Assembly: GCA_013003675.1 (NCBI GenBank)
Contig: JABDIP010000098.1
Coordinates: 1-14,309, forward strand
Reading direction: 5' to 3'
DNA from: Inquilinus sp.
GTDB lineage: Bacteria > Pseudomonadota > Alphaproteobacteria > DSM-16000 > Inquilinaceae
Length of the DNA: 14,309 nt
The position numbers and the translations under genes are program-made. Positions 1 to 6,734 of this stretch are shown here, in pieces. The notes beneath the pieces were generated by a model. That model was given only the letters and a program-made list of their open reading frames with translations, did no database searches and was not told the origin of the DNA. Positions within the stretch are counted from its first letter, which is position 1. Each line of letters starts with the position of its first letter.

Positions 1-46
1 AGCCGGGGCGGCCGGACGCGTGTCGGGAGTTCAACGAAAAGCGATG

Positions 47-463
47 TCAGCGCCGGGCTTCGTCGTGGCCGCGGCGAGAGGCTAGGGTGAAGGCGCGAAG
101 GAGGGGGCTTCGCGGCCGCACCGGCACCGCATCCTGCCGGCCTGCCAACGACGGGTGCCAGAAGAGCCGGCGCAGGAGATCCCGGCTTTCCGGCCACAGA
201 TTGGTGAAGGCGAAGCCGACCGCGTCCCGTTCCCGGTCGATGCGGGCGATGACGGCCTCGAACTTGAACACCAGAGCGTCGTCGGCGAGGCCGAAATAGC
301 CGGTTACCGGCATGCCCGTGCTGGCCGGATCGACGGCTTCAGCCAGGTTGCTGACGGCAAACCCGGCCAGCGACCAGTCCAGCGAGCGGTAGATGCCGCC
401 GCCGAGCCGCGCTTCCAGCACCGGATGGCTGCGGCGGATGTGGCGACGCTTGTTGCTGGGCAT
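47..463 (-). CDS. PilZ-domain protein (probable c-di-GMP receptor)
   Basis: The 138-residue product has the two PilZ signatures. An RRxxRR cluster at residues 6-11 (two overlapping RxxxR motifs) is followed by DWSLAGF at 29-35, which is the D/NxSxxG motif. In this family these residues bind cyclic di-GMP, so the binding site looks intact. The rest resembles a short PilZ beta-barrel, followed by a basic C-terminal tail from about residue 105. There is no signal peptide or membrane segment, so it is probably a cytoplasmic adaptor for motility, adhesion or polysaccharide control. The frame stays open upstream to 646, but that extension is Arg/Pro-rich and overlaps the preceding gene, so I chose the ATG at 463. 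A GTG three codons earlier is possible, and no clear ribosome binding site separates the two. It lies 44 bases behind the 67-residue gene and probably shares its transcript. The target pathway is unknown. Confidence 0.8.
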   Translation of the reverse strand: MPSNKRRHIRRSHPVLEARLGGGIYRSLDWSLAGFAVSNLAEAVDPASTGMPVTGYFGLADDALVFKFEAVIARIDRERDAVGFAFTNLWPESRDLLRRLFWHPSLAGRQDAVPVRPRSPLLRAFTLASRRGHDEARR

Positions 464-507
464 CCGGACCACGGCGCTAGACCAGCGCCATGGCCGAGCC
501 CGGCCGG

Positions 508-711
508 TCAGCCGACCGGGCTGAAACGTGCGGCGTCGAGCAGCACTTCGCAGGCCAGGGTGCGGAACTCGTTCCGCCGGTCGACTTGGCAAAGCCGGGC
601 GTGCGGAAGACTGTCGGTGTCTTCGAAAAGGGCCTCGACTTCCCATACGCGGACATCGTAATGGCCGCGGGTTTGGAAGCGCTGGCCGACCTTGATCGGC
701 GTGTTCTCCAT
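508..711 (-). CDS. Small conserved-looking protein of unknown function (67 aa)
   Basis: I do not recognise this 67-residue protein. It is soluble and mixed in charge, with no membrane segment or signal peptide. The pattern of short hydrophobic stretches (VRVWEVEALF, TLACEVLL) suggests a small beta-rich fold. The ATG at 711 is preceded on the minus strand by a good purine-rich ribosome binding site (AGGAAGGGGAG, about 8 bases before the start), which is the main reason to believe the gene. It is followed after 44 bases by the PilZ gene, so the two are probably cotranscribed. Other reading frames here give Arg/Pro/Ser-rich translations and look like shadows. Confidence 0.6.
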   Translation of the reverse strand: MENTPIKVGQRFQTRGHYDVRVWEVEALFEDTDSLPHARLCQVDRRNEFRTLACEVLLDAARFSPVG

Positions 712-902
712 CGCCTGGTCTCCCCTTCCTGAGCGTGACCGCCAGAAGGGTGACTCAGATCGGTTTTGATTGTGTTAAGCCCATGCATTTCGTGCAGACC
801 AACGCCAAGCGGCAGGCGGGTACACCCGGCCGCGACCGCCAATCCGGACGATCGCCGCCGGATAACCCTGACGGAACCGGCGGCGCCGGTCAATCGCCGA
901 AG

Positions 903-918
903 TTAACAAGACGTTAAC
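903..918. promoter_or_regulatory. CtrA-type binding site (TTAA-N7-TTAAC)
   Basis: The sequence GTTAACAAGACGTTAAC at 902-918 contains TTAA, seven bases, then TTAAC. This is an exact match to the full CtrA box known from Caulobacter and other alphaproteobacteria. The two GTTAAC halves are each self-palindromic, so the site reads equally from both strands. It lies 168 bases before the response regulator start and 192 bases before the start of the 67-residue gene. It could act on either side. CtrA control of motility and c-di-GMP genes makes the PilZ side attractive. That CtrA binds here is inference. Confidence 0.55.
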
Positions 919-949
919 GACCGGCTGGCGGGGAAAGCGCGAGATCGTG

Positions 950-979
950 ATGACAAGCTTCGTCCCGACGCGCTAGGCT
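950..979 (+). promoter_or_regulatory. Candidate promoter for the signalling operon
   Basis: ATGACA at 950-955 and TAGGCT at 974-979, separated by 18 bases, form a plausible but imperfect sigma-70-like pair pointing to the response regulator at 1086. The leader would be about 100 bases. The CtrA-type box ends 31 bases upstream of the -35 element, further than the overlap usually seen for CtrA-activated promoters. The match is weak. Confidence 0.25.
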
Positions 980-1085
980 CGCCGGAACAACGGCGGCCAA
1001 CCGATGGGTCCGTGACCCCGCAAATGCGTTCATCGCCGGGACGGTTGGCAGTGGACCGCGTCGATGCAAAGGGGAGAAGCGTCCG

Positions 1086-1463
1086 ATGACGGCATCGGTA
1101 TTGGTCGTCGACGACGAACCGAATATCGTCCTGTCGCTCGAGTTCTTGATGAAGCAGGCGGGGTTCGACGTGCGTGTCGCCCATGACGGCGAGACGGCGC
1201 TGGCGAGCATCGAGAAGAAGCCGCCCGACCTGATCCTGCTCGACGTGATGATGCCGCGCCGCGACGGCTACGACGTTTGCCAGACGATCCGCTCGGATCC
1301 GAAGTTGAAGGGCATGACGATCATCATGCTGACCGCCAAGGGCCGCGAGGTCGAGCGCGAGAAGGGCATCGCGCTCGGCGCCGACGACTACATCACCAAG
1401 CCATTCTCGACGCGGGACGTCATTGACAAGGTCAAGCGATATCTCGGCGACGCCGCGGACTAG
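1086..1463 (+). CDS. Receiver-only response regulator (CheY-like)
   Basis: The 125-residue protein is a single receiver (REC) domain with every key residue present. The acidic pair is D9/D10, the phospho-acceptor is D53 in LILLDVMMP, T83 is in IIMLTAK, and K105 is in ITKPFS. It ends right after the last helix, so there is no DNA-binding or enzymatic output domain. It must act by protein contact or as a shuttle in a phosphorelay. The ATG follows GGGGAG with a 9-base gap. The PAS/exonuclease gene starts 33 bases downstream and the symporter-kinase gene is third behind it, so that kinase is the likely phosphodonor. CrbS-type kinases usually pair with a LuxR-type regulator (CrbR) carrying an output domain. 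None is visible here, which makes this small receiver notable. Confidence 0.93.
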   Translation: MTASVLVVDDEPNIVLSLEFLMKQAGFDVRVAHDGETALASIEKKPPDLILLDVMMPRRDGYDVCQTIRSDPKLKGMTIIMLTAKGREVEREKGIALGADDYITKPFSTRDVIDKVKRYLGDAAD

Positions 1464-1496
1464 GCGGATGGCGGCGTTGGCGCTGGGACCCGCGTA

Positions 1497-3602
1497 ATGG
1501 CCCTTGGTCGCTGGTTCGGCCTCGCCTTGCTGTTTGTCGCGCTCGCCGCGCTCGGCCTGTTCGGCTCGACGATCTGGACCGTGGCCGGCGACCCCGGCGC
1601 TCCCCCCGCTATTCGGGCCAAACTGTTCCTCTACGGCGGTGCCGCCCTGTTCGGGCTCTTCATCCTGATGGCGCTGGTCTGGGTTCAACTGCTCCAGCGG
1701 ATCGGTCGCCCTCTCGAGGCGCTGCAGCGCCAGGCGCTGACGCTGGCCCATTCCCGGACATCGGTGGCTCCCGAACCGCCGTCCGGCCATTTGCTGGGGA
1801 CATTTCCGGACGCCGTCATCGAGCTTGCGCGAGAGGTCATCGCCGCGCGGGGCGACGTGGCCAGGACGCTGAAATCGGCGACCGCCCAGTTGGACGAGCA
1901 GAAGCGCCGGTTGGAGGCAATCCTCCTCGATCTGCGCGAAGGCGTGCTGGTATGCACCAATGATCATCGGATCGTTCTGTACAACCAGTCGGCGGCGCGG
2001 ATTCTCAACAACGCGCAGCAATTGGGTTTGGGCCGGTCGCTGCTGAATGTCGTGACTCGCGAGCCGGTGCTGCGGAGCATGCAGCGCCTGACCAACAGAT
2101 CACCGGAATTGGCGGCGCCGGCCGCCGAGCGGGGCGGCGTGACCTTCATCGCGGCCGCGGTCGATGGGCGCACCATGTTGCGGGGCCATATGAGCCTGGT
2201 GCTCGACGCCCAGCGGGAGCCGACCGGATACGTTCTGACATTGGCCGATGTCGGCACCGAGCTTGAAGATTTGGCGACGCGGGACGCCTTGCTGAATGCG
2301 GCGACCCAGGAGTTGCGGAGACCGGTGGCGAACTTGCGGGCGGCGACGGAGGCTCTCGCCGAGGCGGATCGATTGCCGAAGCAGCAGCGGACCGCCTTCG
2401 AGACGGTCATTCGCGAAGAGTGCACCGGACTCAGCCAGCGTCTCGACGAAATCGCCGACGCCTACCGCGGACTTGCCACAAGGGGCGTGTCGATGGACGA
2501 CGTGTATTCCGCGGACCTCCTCGCATGCGTGGCGCAAGGGCTGAAAGACGCCGACGGTATCGAGGTGTCGGTGGTGGGCATGCCGCTCTGGCTGCACGTC
2601 GATGCCCATGCGCTGATGCTGACGATCGAGCATCTTGTCCGCCGTATTCACCGCCATTCCGGCGAAACCGGCTTCGACATCGAGGCGCTGCTCGGTGACC
2701 GGATGGTCTATCTGGACATCGCATGGCATGGCGAAGCGGTGTTGTCGCGACAACTCGACGAGTGGCTGGACTCGTCGGTCGACGGGGCGATCGGCGCCGG
2801 TTCGCTGAAGCAGATCCTGGATCGCCACGGCAGCGAGATCTGGAGCATGCCGGCGGCCGACGATCGGGCGCTGGTGCGGATTCCGCTTCCCGCCGCGTTG
2901 CGACCGCAATTTGCCGAGCCGGCCGAACGGCTGCCGGCGAGACCGGAATTCTACGATTTCGATCTCGGCGCCGGCGCGGCCGGGGACCTCGCGGATCAGC
3001 CGCTACGGACCCTCGACTATGTGGTCTTCGACAGCGAGACGACCGGGCTCCGACCGTCCGAGGGCGACGAACTCATCTCCATAGCCGGGGTCAGAATCGT
3101 CAACGGCCGATTGTTGACCGGCGAGGTGTTCGATCGCCTCGTCCATCCGGGCAAGTCGATTCCCAAGGCTTCGATCCGGTTTCATCACATCACCGACGAT
3201 ATGGTCAGGAACAAGCCGCCGATCCCGGTCGTGTTGCCGCAGTTCCACTCATTCGTCGGCGACTCGGTCCTGGTTGCCCACAACGCCGCCTTCGACATGA
3301 AGTTCATCAGGCTGAAGGAGGCGGAAGCCGGGGTCGAATTCGACAATCCGATCCTCGACACTCTCCTGCTGTCGGTCTTCCTTCATCGCGACGTCGAAGA
3401 CCACACGCTCGACGGCATCGCCGCGCGGTTCGGCGTCGAGGCAACCGAGCGCCACACCGCCCATGGCGACGCGATCGCCACCGCGGCGATCTTCGTGCGC
3501 ATGCTGGACCTGCTGGAGGCGCGCGATATCAAGACCTTGCGGCAAGCCCTGGACGCATCGGCGAAGATGGTCGAGATCCGCCGGCTCCAGGCGCAGTTCT
3601 GA
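1497..3602 (+). CDS. Membrane PAS / degenerate histidine-kinase / DnaQ-type 3'-5' exonuclease fusion
   Basis: This 701-residue protein has two N-terminal membrane helices (about 6-28 and 43-64), a HAMP-like stretch (65-90), a PAS-like region (about 138-250), a degenerate kinase core (about 258-465) and a C-terminal DEDDh exonuclease domain (about 506-675). The exonuclease motifs are intact: FDSETTG with D512/E514, VAHNAAFD with D600, and H653-x4-D658. By family knowledge it should remove nucleotides from 3' ends of DNA or RNA. The kinase core keeps the H-box outline (TQELRRP), but Gln271 replaces the phosphorylated His. The ATP-binding part lacks the N-box Asn and the DxGxG motif, so it should not be a kinase. 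The ATG at 1497 is the only good start, with a weak ribosome binding site. DnaQ-type proteins recur beside SSS symporters and DUF294 proteins in acetate-uptake clusters. Its substrate and the role of the dead-kinase part are unknown. Confidence 0.85.
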   Translation: MALGRWFGLALLFVALAALGLFGSTIWTVAGDPGAPPAIRAKLFLYGGAALFGLFILMALVWVQLLQRIGRPLEALQRQALTLAHSRTSVAPEPPSGHLLGTFPDAVIELAREVIAARGDVARTLKSATAQLDEQKRRLEAILLDLREGVLVCTNDHRIVLYNQSAARILNNAQQLGLGRSLLNVVTREPVLRSMQRLTNRSPELAAPAAERGGVTFIAAAVDGRTMLRGHMSLVLDAQREPTGYVLTLADVGTELEDLATRDALLNAATQELRRPVANLRAATEALAEADRLPKQQRTAFETVIREECTGLSQRLDEIADAYRGLATRGVSMDDVYSADLLACVAQGLKDADGIEVSVVGMPLWLHVDAHALMLTIEHLVRRIHRHSGETGFDIEALLGDRMVYLDIAWHGEAVLSRQLDEWLDSSVDGAIGAGSLKQILDRHGSEIWSMPAADDRALVRIPLPAALRPQFAEPAERLPARPEFYDFDLGAGAAGDLADQPLRTLDYVVFDSETTGLRPSEGDELISIAGVRIVNGRLLTGEVFDRLVHPGKSIPKASIRFHHITDDMVRNKPPIPVVLPQFHSFVGDSVLVAHNAAFDMKFIRLKEAEAGVEFDNPILDTLLLSVFLHRDVEDHTLDGIAARFGVEATERHTAHGDAIATAAIFVRMLDLLEARDIKTLRQALDASAKMVEIRRLQAQF

Positions 3603-3701
3603 CCCGGGCATCCGACCCGGCGGCCGATTCGGCTGGGGCTTTACTCCGGCCCCGCCAGCGCGGAGAATCGAACGACGCTTGATGGGGTCGGAGCCTGGGC
3701 C

Positions 3702-3953
3702 ATGAAGAAGACCGGCGATTCCGGCGAGAAATGCGCGGCGCTGTTCCTCCTCGGGATCGTGCTCATTTTTCCGCCTGTTCTGAGCATCTTCAACGTCGAC
3801 ACCCTGGTCTTCGGCGTGCCGCTGCTGTTCATCTATTTCATCGCCGCATGGGGCGCGTTGATCGCCCTGCTGGCGCGGACCGTGGACGATGCAGACGAGC
3901 CTGAAGCGCCTATCGCCGAGCGCGGCGTCGGGCGACCGGGTTCGGGACCGTAG
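3702..3953 (+). CDS. Small two-helix membrane protein, DUF3311-like symporter partner
   Basis: The 83-residue protein has two predicted membrane helices (about 11-30 and 36-58) joined by a tight loop, with a charged acidic and then Gly/Pro-rich tail. The pattern IFPPVLSIFN...LVFGVPLLFIYFIAAW resembles DUF3311 proteins, which are small partners encoded just before sodium:solute symporters. The match is by eye only. The ATG at 3702 follows GGAG with a gap of 8 bases. Its stop at 3951-3953 lies two bases before the GTG start of the symporter-kinase, so the two are probably translationally coupled. It may be a small subunit that helps assemble or tune the transporter half of the kinase. The 99 bases before it hold no gene. 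Confidence 0.75.
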   Translation: MKKTGDSGEKCAALFLLGIVLIFPPVLSIFNVDTLVFGVPLLFIYFIAAWGALIALLARTVDDADEPEAPIAERGVGRPGSGP

Positions 3954-3955
3954 CG

Positions 3956-6712
3956 GTGTTCACAGAGTGGTTCGTCCTGCTGGTGGCGGTGGCGTATCTG
4001 TGCCTGCTGTTCGCCATCGCCTATTACGGCGACAAGCGCGCCGATCAGGGACGCAGCCTCATCAGCGCCTATGTCTATGCGCTTTCGATGGCCGTCTACT
4101 GCACCTCCTGGACCTTTTACGGCAGCGTCGGACGCGCCGCCGAGCGGGGCATGGATTTCCTGGCGATCTACATCGGGCCGACGCTGACCTTCGTCCTGTG
4201 GTGGTATCTGCTTCGAAAGATCATTCGGATCAGCAAGGTGAACCGGATCACCTCGATCGCCGACTTCATCTCGTCCCGCTATGGAAAGAGCACGATCGTC
4301 AGCGGTCTGGTGACCGTCATCGCGGTGATCGGCATCCTGCCGTACATCTCGCTGCAGCTGAAGGCCGTCGCCGGCAGCTTCAACATCCTGTTGCCCGACA
4401 GTCTGGGCCGCGCCGCCGCGACCATCGATACCGCGTTCCTGGTCGCCCTTGTCATGGCGCTGTTCGCCATCCTGTTCGGAACCCGGCACATCGACGCCAG
4501 CGAGCATCACGAAGGGATGGTGGTCGCCATCGCCTTCGAGTCGATCGTCAAGCTGGTCGCCTTCCTCGCCGTCGGCCTGTATGTGACGTTCGGCCTGTTC
4601 GACGGGTTCGGCGATCTGTTCAGCCAGGGCTCGGCGATCCCGGAAATCGCCCGGCTGTTCACCATCGGCGGCCCTGCCGCGGCGGAACAGGGCGCGGTCG
4701 GTGGCTACATCAGCTGGATCACGTTGACCCTGCTGTCGATGGCGGCGATCATCTGTCTGCCGCGCCAGTTCCAGGTGACGGTGGTCGAAAATGTCGACGA
4801 GCGCCATTTGCGCAAGGCCGTCTGGCTCTTCCCGCTCTACCTCCTGGTCATCAACATCTTCGTCCTTCCGATCGCCGTCGGCGGCCTGATCCGGCTGCCC
4901 GGCGTGATCGATGCCGAATCCTTCATGCTGACGATACCGATGGCGTACGGTCAGGATGCGCTGGCGCTTGCCGCCTTCGTCGGCGGTCTGTCGGCCGCCA
5001 CCGGCATGGTGATCGTCGCCACCATCGCGCTCAGCACGATGATCTCCAACGATCTGGTGATGCCGGTTCTTCTGCGCATCTTCCAGCCGGGCCAGGAGGC
5101 CGGGCGCGGCGACCTCACCGGGCTCATCCTGAAGATCCGCCGGGGCAGCATCGTCGTCATCCTGTTGCTCGGATACACCTACTTCCACTTCATCGGCGAA
5201 TCCTATGCGCTGGTCACCGTCGGCCTGGTTTCCTTCGCGGCCGCGGCCCAGTTCGCGCCGGCGATCGTTGGCGGCATATTCTGGAAGGGCGGCACGCGGC
5301 AGGGGGCCTTGACCGGCCTCAGCCTTGGTTTTCTGCTGTGGATCTACACCCTTTTACTGCCGGCGCTGGCGAATTCCGGGTGGGTCCCGATCTCGCTCGT
5401 CGCGGAGGGGCCTCACGGGCTGGCCCTGCTTCGACCGGAGGCGCTATTCGGCCTCACCGGCCTGGACAACCTCTCGCACGCGCTGTTCTGGACCATGTTC
5501 GCCAATATCGGCGGCTACATCGGGGTTTCCCTGGCGACGCGGCAAAGCGTTATCGAGCGCGTGCAGGCGGCGCTTTTCGTCGACATTTTCCGCCACGCCG
5601 GAGACCGCGGCGGGTTCCATGTCTGGCGCGGCACGGCGGCACGGGCCGACCTCCACGACCTTGTCGCGCGGTTCGTCGGGGGCGGCCGCGCGGACCGCGC
5701 CTTCGCCGAATTCGCCAGATCGCGCGGGGTCGAGCCGAGCCGCCTCGGCGAAGCCGACATCGACATGGTCAATTTCACCGAACGCACGCTGGCCGGCGCT
5801 ATCGGGGCGGCTTCGGCGCGGGTGATGATCGCCTCCGTGGTGAAGGGCGAGGCCGTCAGTATCCAGGAGGTCATGGAGATCCTCGACGAGGCCTCGCAGG
5901 TGATCGAGTACAGTCATCGGCTGGAGCAGAAATCCCGCGAACTCGAGGCGACCAGCGCCGAATTGCGCCAGGCCAATGAACGGTTGAAGGAACTGGACCG
6001 CCTCAAGGACGAATTCCTATCCACGGTCAGTCACGAGCTCAGAACGCCGCTGACCTCGATTCGGGCAATTGGCGAAATCCTCCGCGACAACCCGGAAATC
6101 GACCACGAGCAGCGACGCCAGTTCTTCGAGGTGATCGTCACCGAGAGCGAACGATTGACGCGGCTCATCAACCAGATTCTGGACCTCGCCAAAATGGAGG
6201 CCGGGCGAATGGATTGGCAGATGGCCGACATCGACCCGGGAAGTGTGATCGATCAGGCCATCGCCGCGACCAAGGGCCTGTTCGACGAGCACGGTATCGC
6301 ATTGGAGGTCGAGGTCCCCCGCCAGCTTCCACAGGTGCATGTGGATCCGGACCGGTTCATCCAGGTATTGGTCAATCTGCTGTCGAACGCGGTCAAATTC
6401 TGCCAGGCCGAATCACCGCGCGTCGTCGTCGAGGCACAAGCTCGGCATGACAGCGTCATGGTGCGGGTCACCGACAACGGTCCGGGCATCCCGGCCGCGG
6501 CGCAGCGGCTGATCTTCGAGAAGTTCCAGCAGGCCGGCAACGCCATGACCGACAAGCCGCGGGGGACCGGCCTTGGGCTGCCGATCTGCCGGCAGATCGT
6601 CAACCATTTCGGCGGCCGCATCTGGGTGGAAAGCGCTCCAGGGCGCGGGGCGACCTTCGCCTATACGGTCCCGCTGGCCGGCACCGGCGCTGTCGTCGCG
6701 ACCGGTTCGTGA
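3956..6712 (+). CDS. Sodium:solute symporter-histidine kinase hybrid (CrbS/CbrA-like)
   Basis: This 918-residue protein joins a transporter to a sensor kinase. Residues 1 to about 520 form a multi-helix sodium:solute symporter domain. A STAC-like linker (about 528-650) and a coiled coil (about 650-680) follow. The DHp domain (about 683-750) has His693 in VSHELRTPLTSIR, and the ATPase domain (about 795-905) has N-box Asn811, DNGPGIP at 840-846 and GTGLGL at 870-875. All catalytic motifs are present, so it should autophosphorylate at His693. I see no PAS domain between STAC and DHp, unlike many CbrA proteins. Relatives sense or import acetate or amino acids and control acetyl-CoA synthetase or carbon use. 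Translation starts at GTG 3956, two bases after the preceding stop. Likely partners are the receiver at 1086 and possibly the DHp-bearing regulator at 12322. The ligand is inferred to be a short-chain acid from context. Confidence 0.93.
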   Translation: MFTEWFVLLVAVAYLCLLFAIAYYGDKRADQGRSLISAYVYALSMAVYCTSWTFYGSVGRAAERGMDFLAIYIGPTLTFVLWWYLLRKIIRISKVNRITSIADFISSRYGKSTIVSGLVTVIAVIGILPYISLQLKAVAGSFNILLPDSLGRAAATIDTAFLVALVMALFAILFGTRHIDASEHHEGMVVAIAFESIVKLVAFLAVGLYVTFGLFDGFGDLFSQGSAIPEIARLFTIGGPAAAEQGAVGGYISWITLTLLSMAAIICLPRQFQVTVVENVDERHLRKAVWLFPLYLLVINIFVLPIAVGGLIRLPGVIDAESFMLTIPMAYGQDALALAAFVGGLSAATGMVIVATIALSTMISNDLVMPVLLRIFQPGQEAGRGDLTGLILKIRRGSIVVILLLGYTYFHFIGESYALVTVGLVSFAAAAQFAPAIVGGIFWKGGTRQGALTGLSLGFLLWIYTLLLPALANSGWVPISLVAEGPHGLALLRPEALFGLTGLDNLSHALFWTMFANIGGYIGVSLATRQSVIERVQAALFVDIFRHAGDRGGFHVWRGTAARADLHDLVARFVGGGRADRAFAEFARSRGVEPSRLGEADIDMVNFTERTLAGAIGAASARVMIASVVKGEAVSIQEVMEILDEASQVIEYSHRLEQKSRELEATSAELRQANERLKELDRLKDEFLSTVSHELRTPLTSIRAIGEILRDNPEIDHEQRRQFFEVIVTESERLTRLINQILDLAKMEAGRMDWQMADIDPGSVIDQAIAATKGLFDEHGIALEVEVPRQLPQVHVDPDRFIQVLVNLLSNAVKFCQAESPRVVVEAQARHDSVMVRVTDNGPGIPAAAQRLIFEKFQQAGNAMTDKPRGTGLGLPICRQIVNHFGGRIWVESAPGRGATFAYTVPLAGTGAVVATGS

Positions 6713-6734
6713 AGCCGCTTGGTTCGCCGGCGCC

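Larger units (their letters stand above)
712..1085. other. Intergenic region between divergent gene groups
   Basis: This 374-base gap separates the minus-strand PilZ pair from the plus-strand signalling operon. I find no convincing gene: the short plus-strand frame at 735-917 has no ribosome binding site and a composition typical of non-coding DNA. The region is less GC-rich around 755-800 and 895-920. It holds a perfect CtrA-type box at 903-918, a candidate promoter at 950-979, and a GGGGAG ribosome binding site at 1071-1076 before the response regulator. It should contain the promoters for both directions, but I could not fix the minus-strand one. Confidence 0.6.

Noticed and set aside
735..917. 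Small plus-strand frame (60 codons) in the 712-1085 gap
   Set aside because: No ribosome binding site, non-coding-like composition, and it runs into the CtrA-type box.
1065..1070. TGCAAA near the response regulator start, as a possible ScfR-type operator
   Set aside because: A single six-base match with no partner at a helical spacing and no TTTGCAAA extension. It is expected by chance.
3634..3655. GGGGC ... GCCCC hairpin between the exonuclease gene and the small membrane protein
   Set aside because: A short stem without a T-tract inside an apparent operon. At most it could attenuate expression, and chance is likely at this GC content.
3833..5188. Long minus-strand open frame (451 codons) opposite the symporter-kinase gene
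   Set aside because: Its product is a low-complexity Asp/Gln/Arg/His-rich string without domains. It is an antisense shadow of a GC-rich membrane protein gene.
3889..5979. Plus-strand 696-codon frame overlapping the symporter-kinase gene
   Set aside because: Arg/Pro-rich translation typical of a shifted frame. The kinase and transporter motifs are all in the frame starting at 3956.
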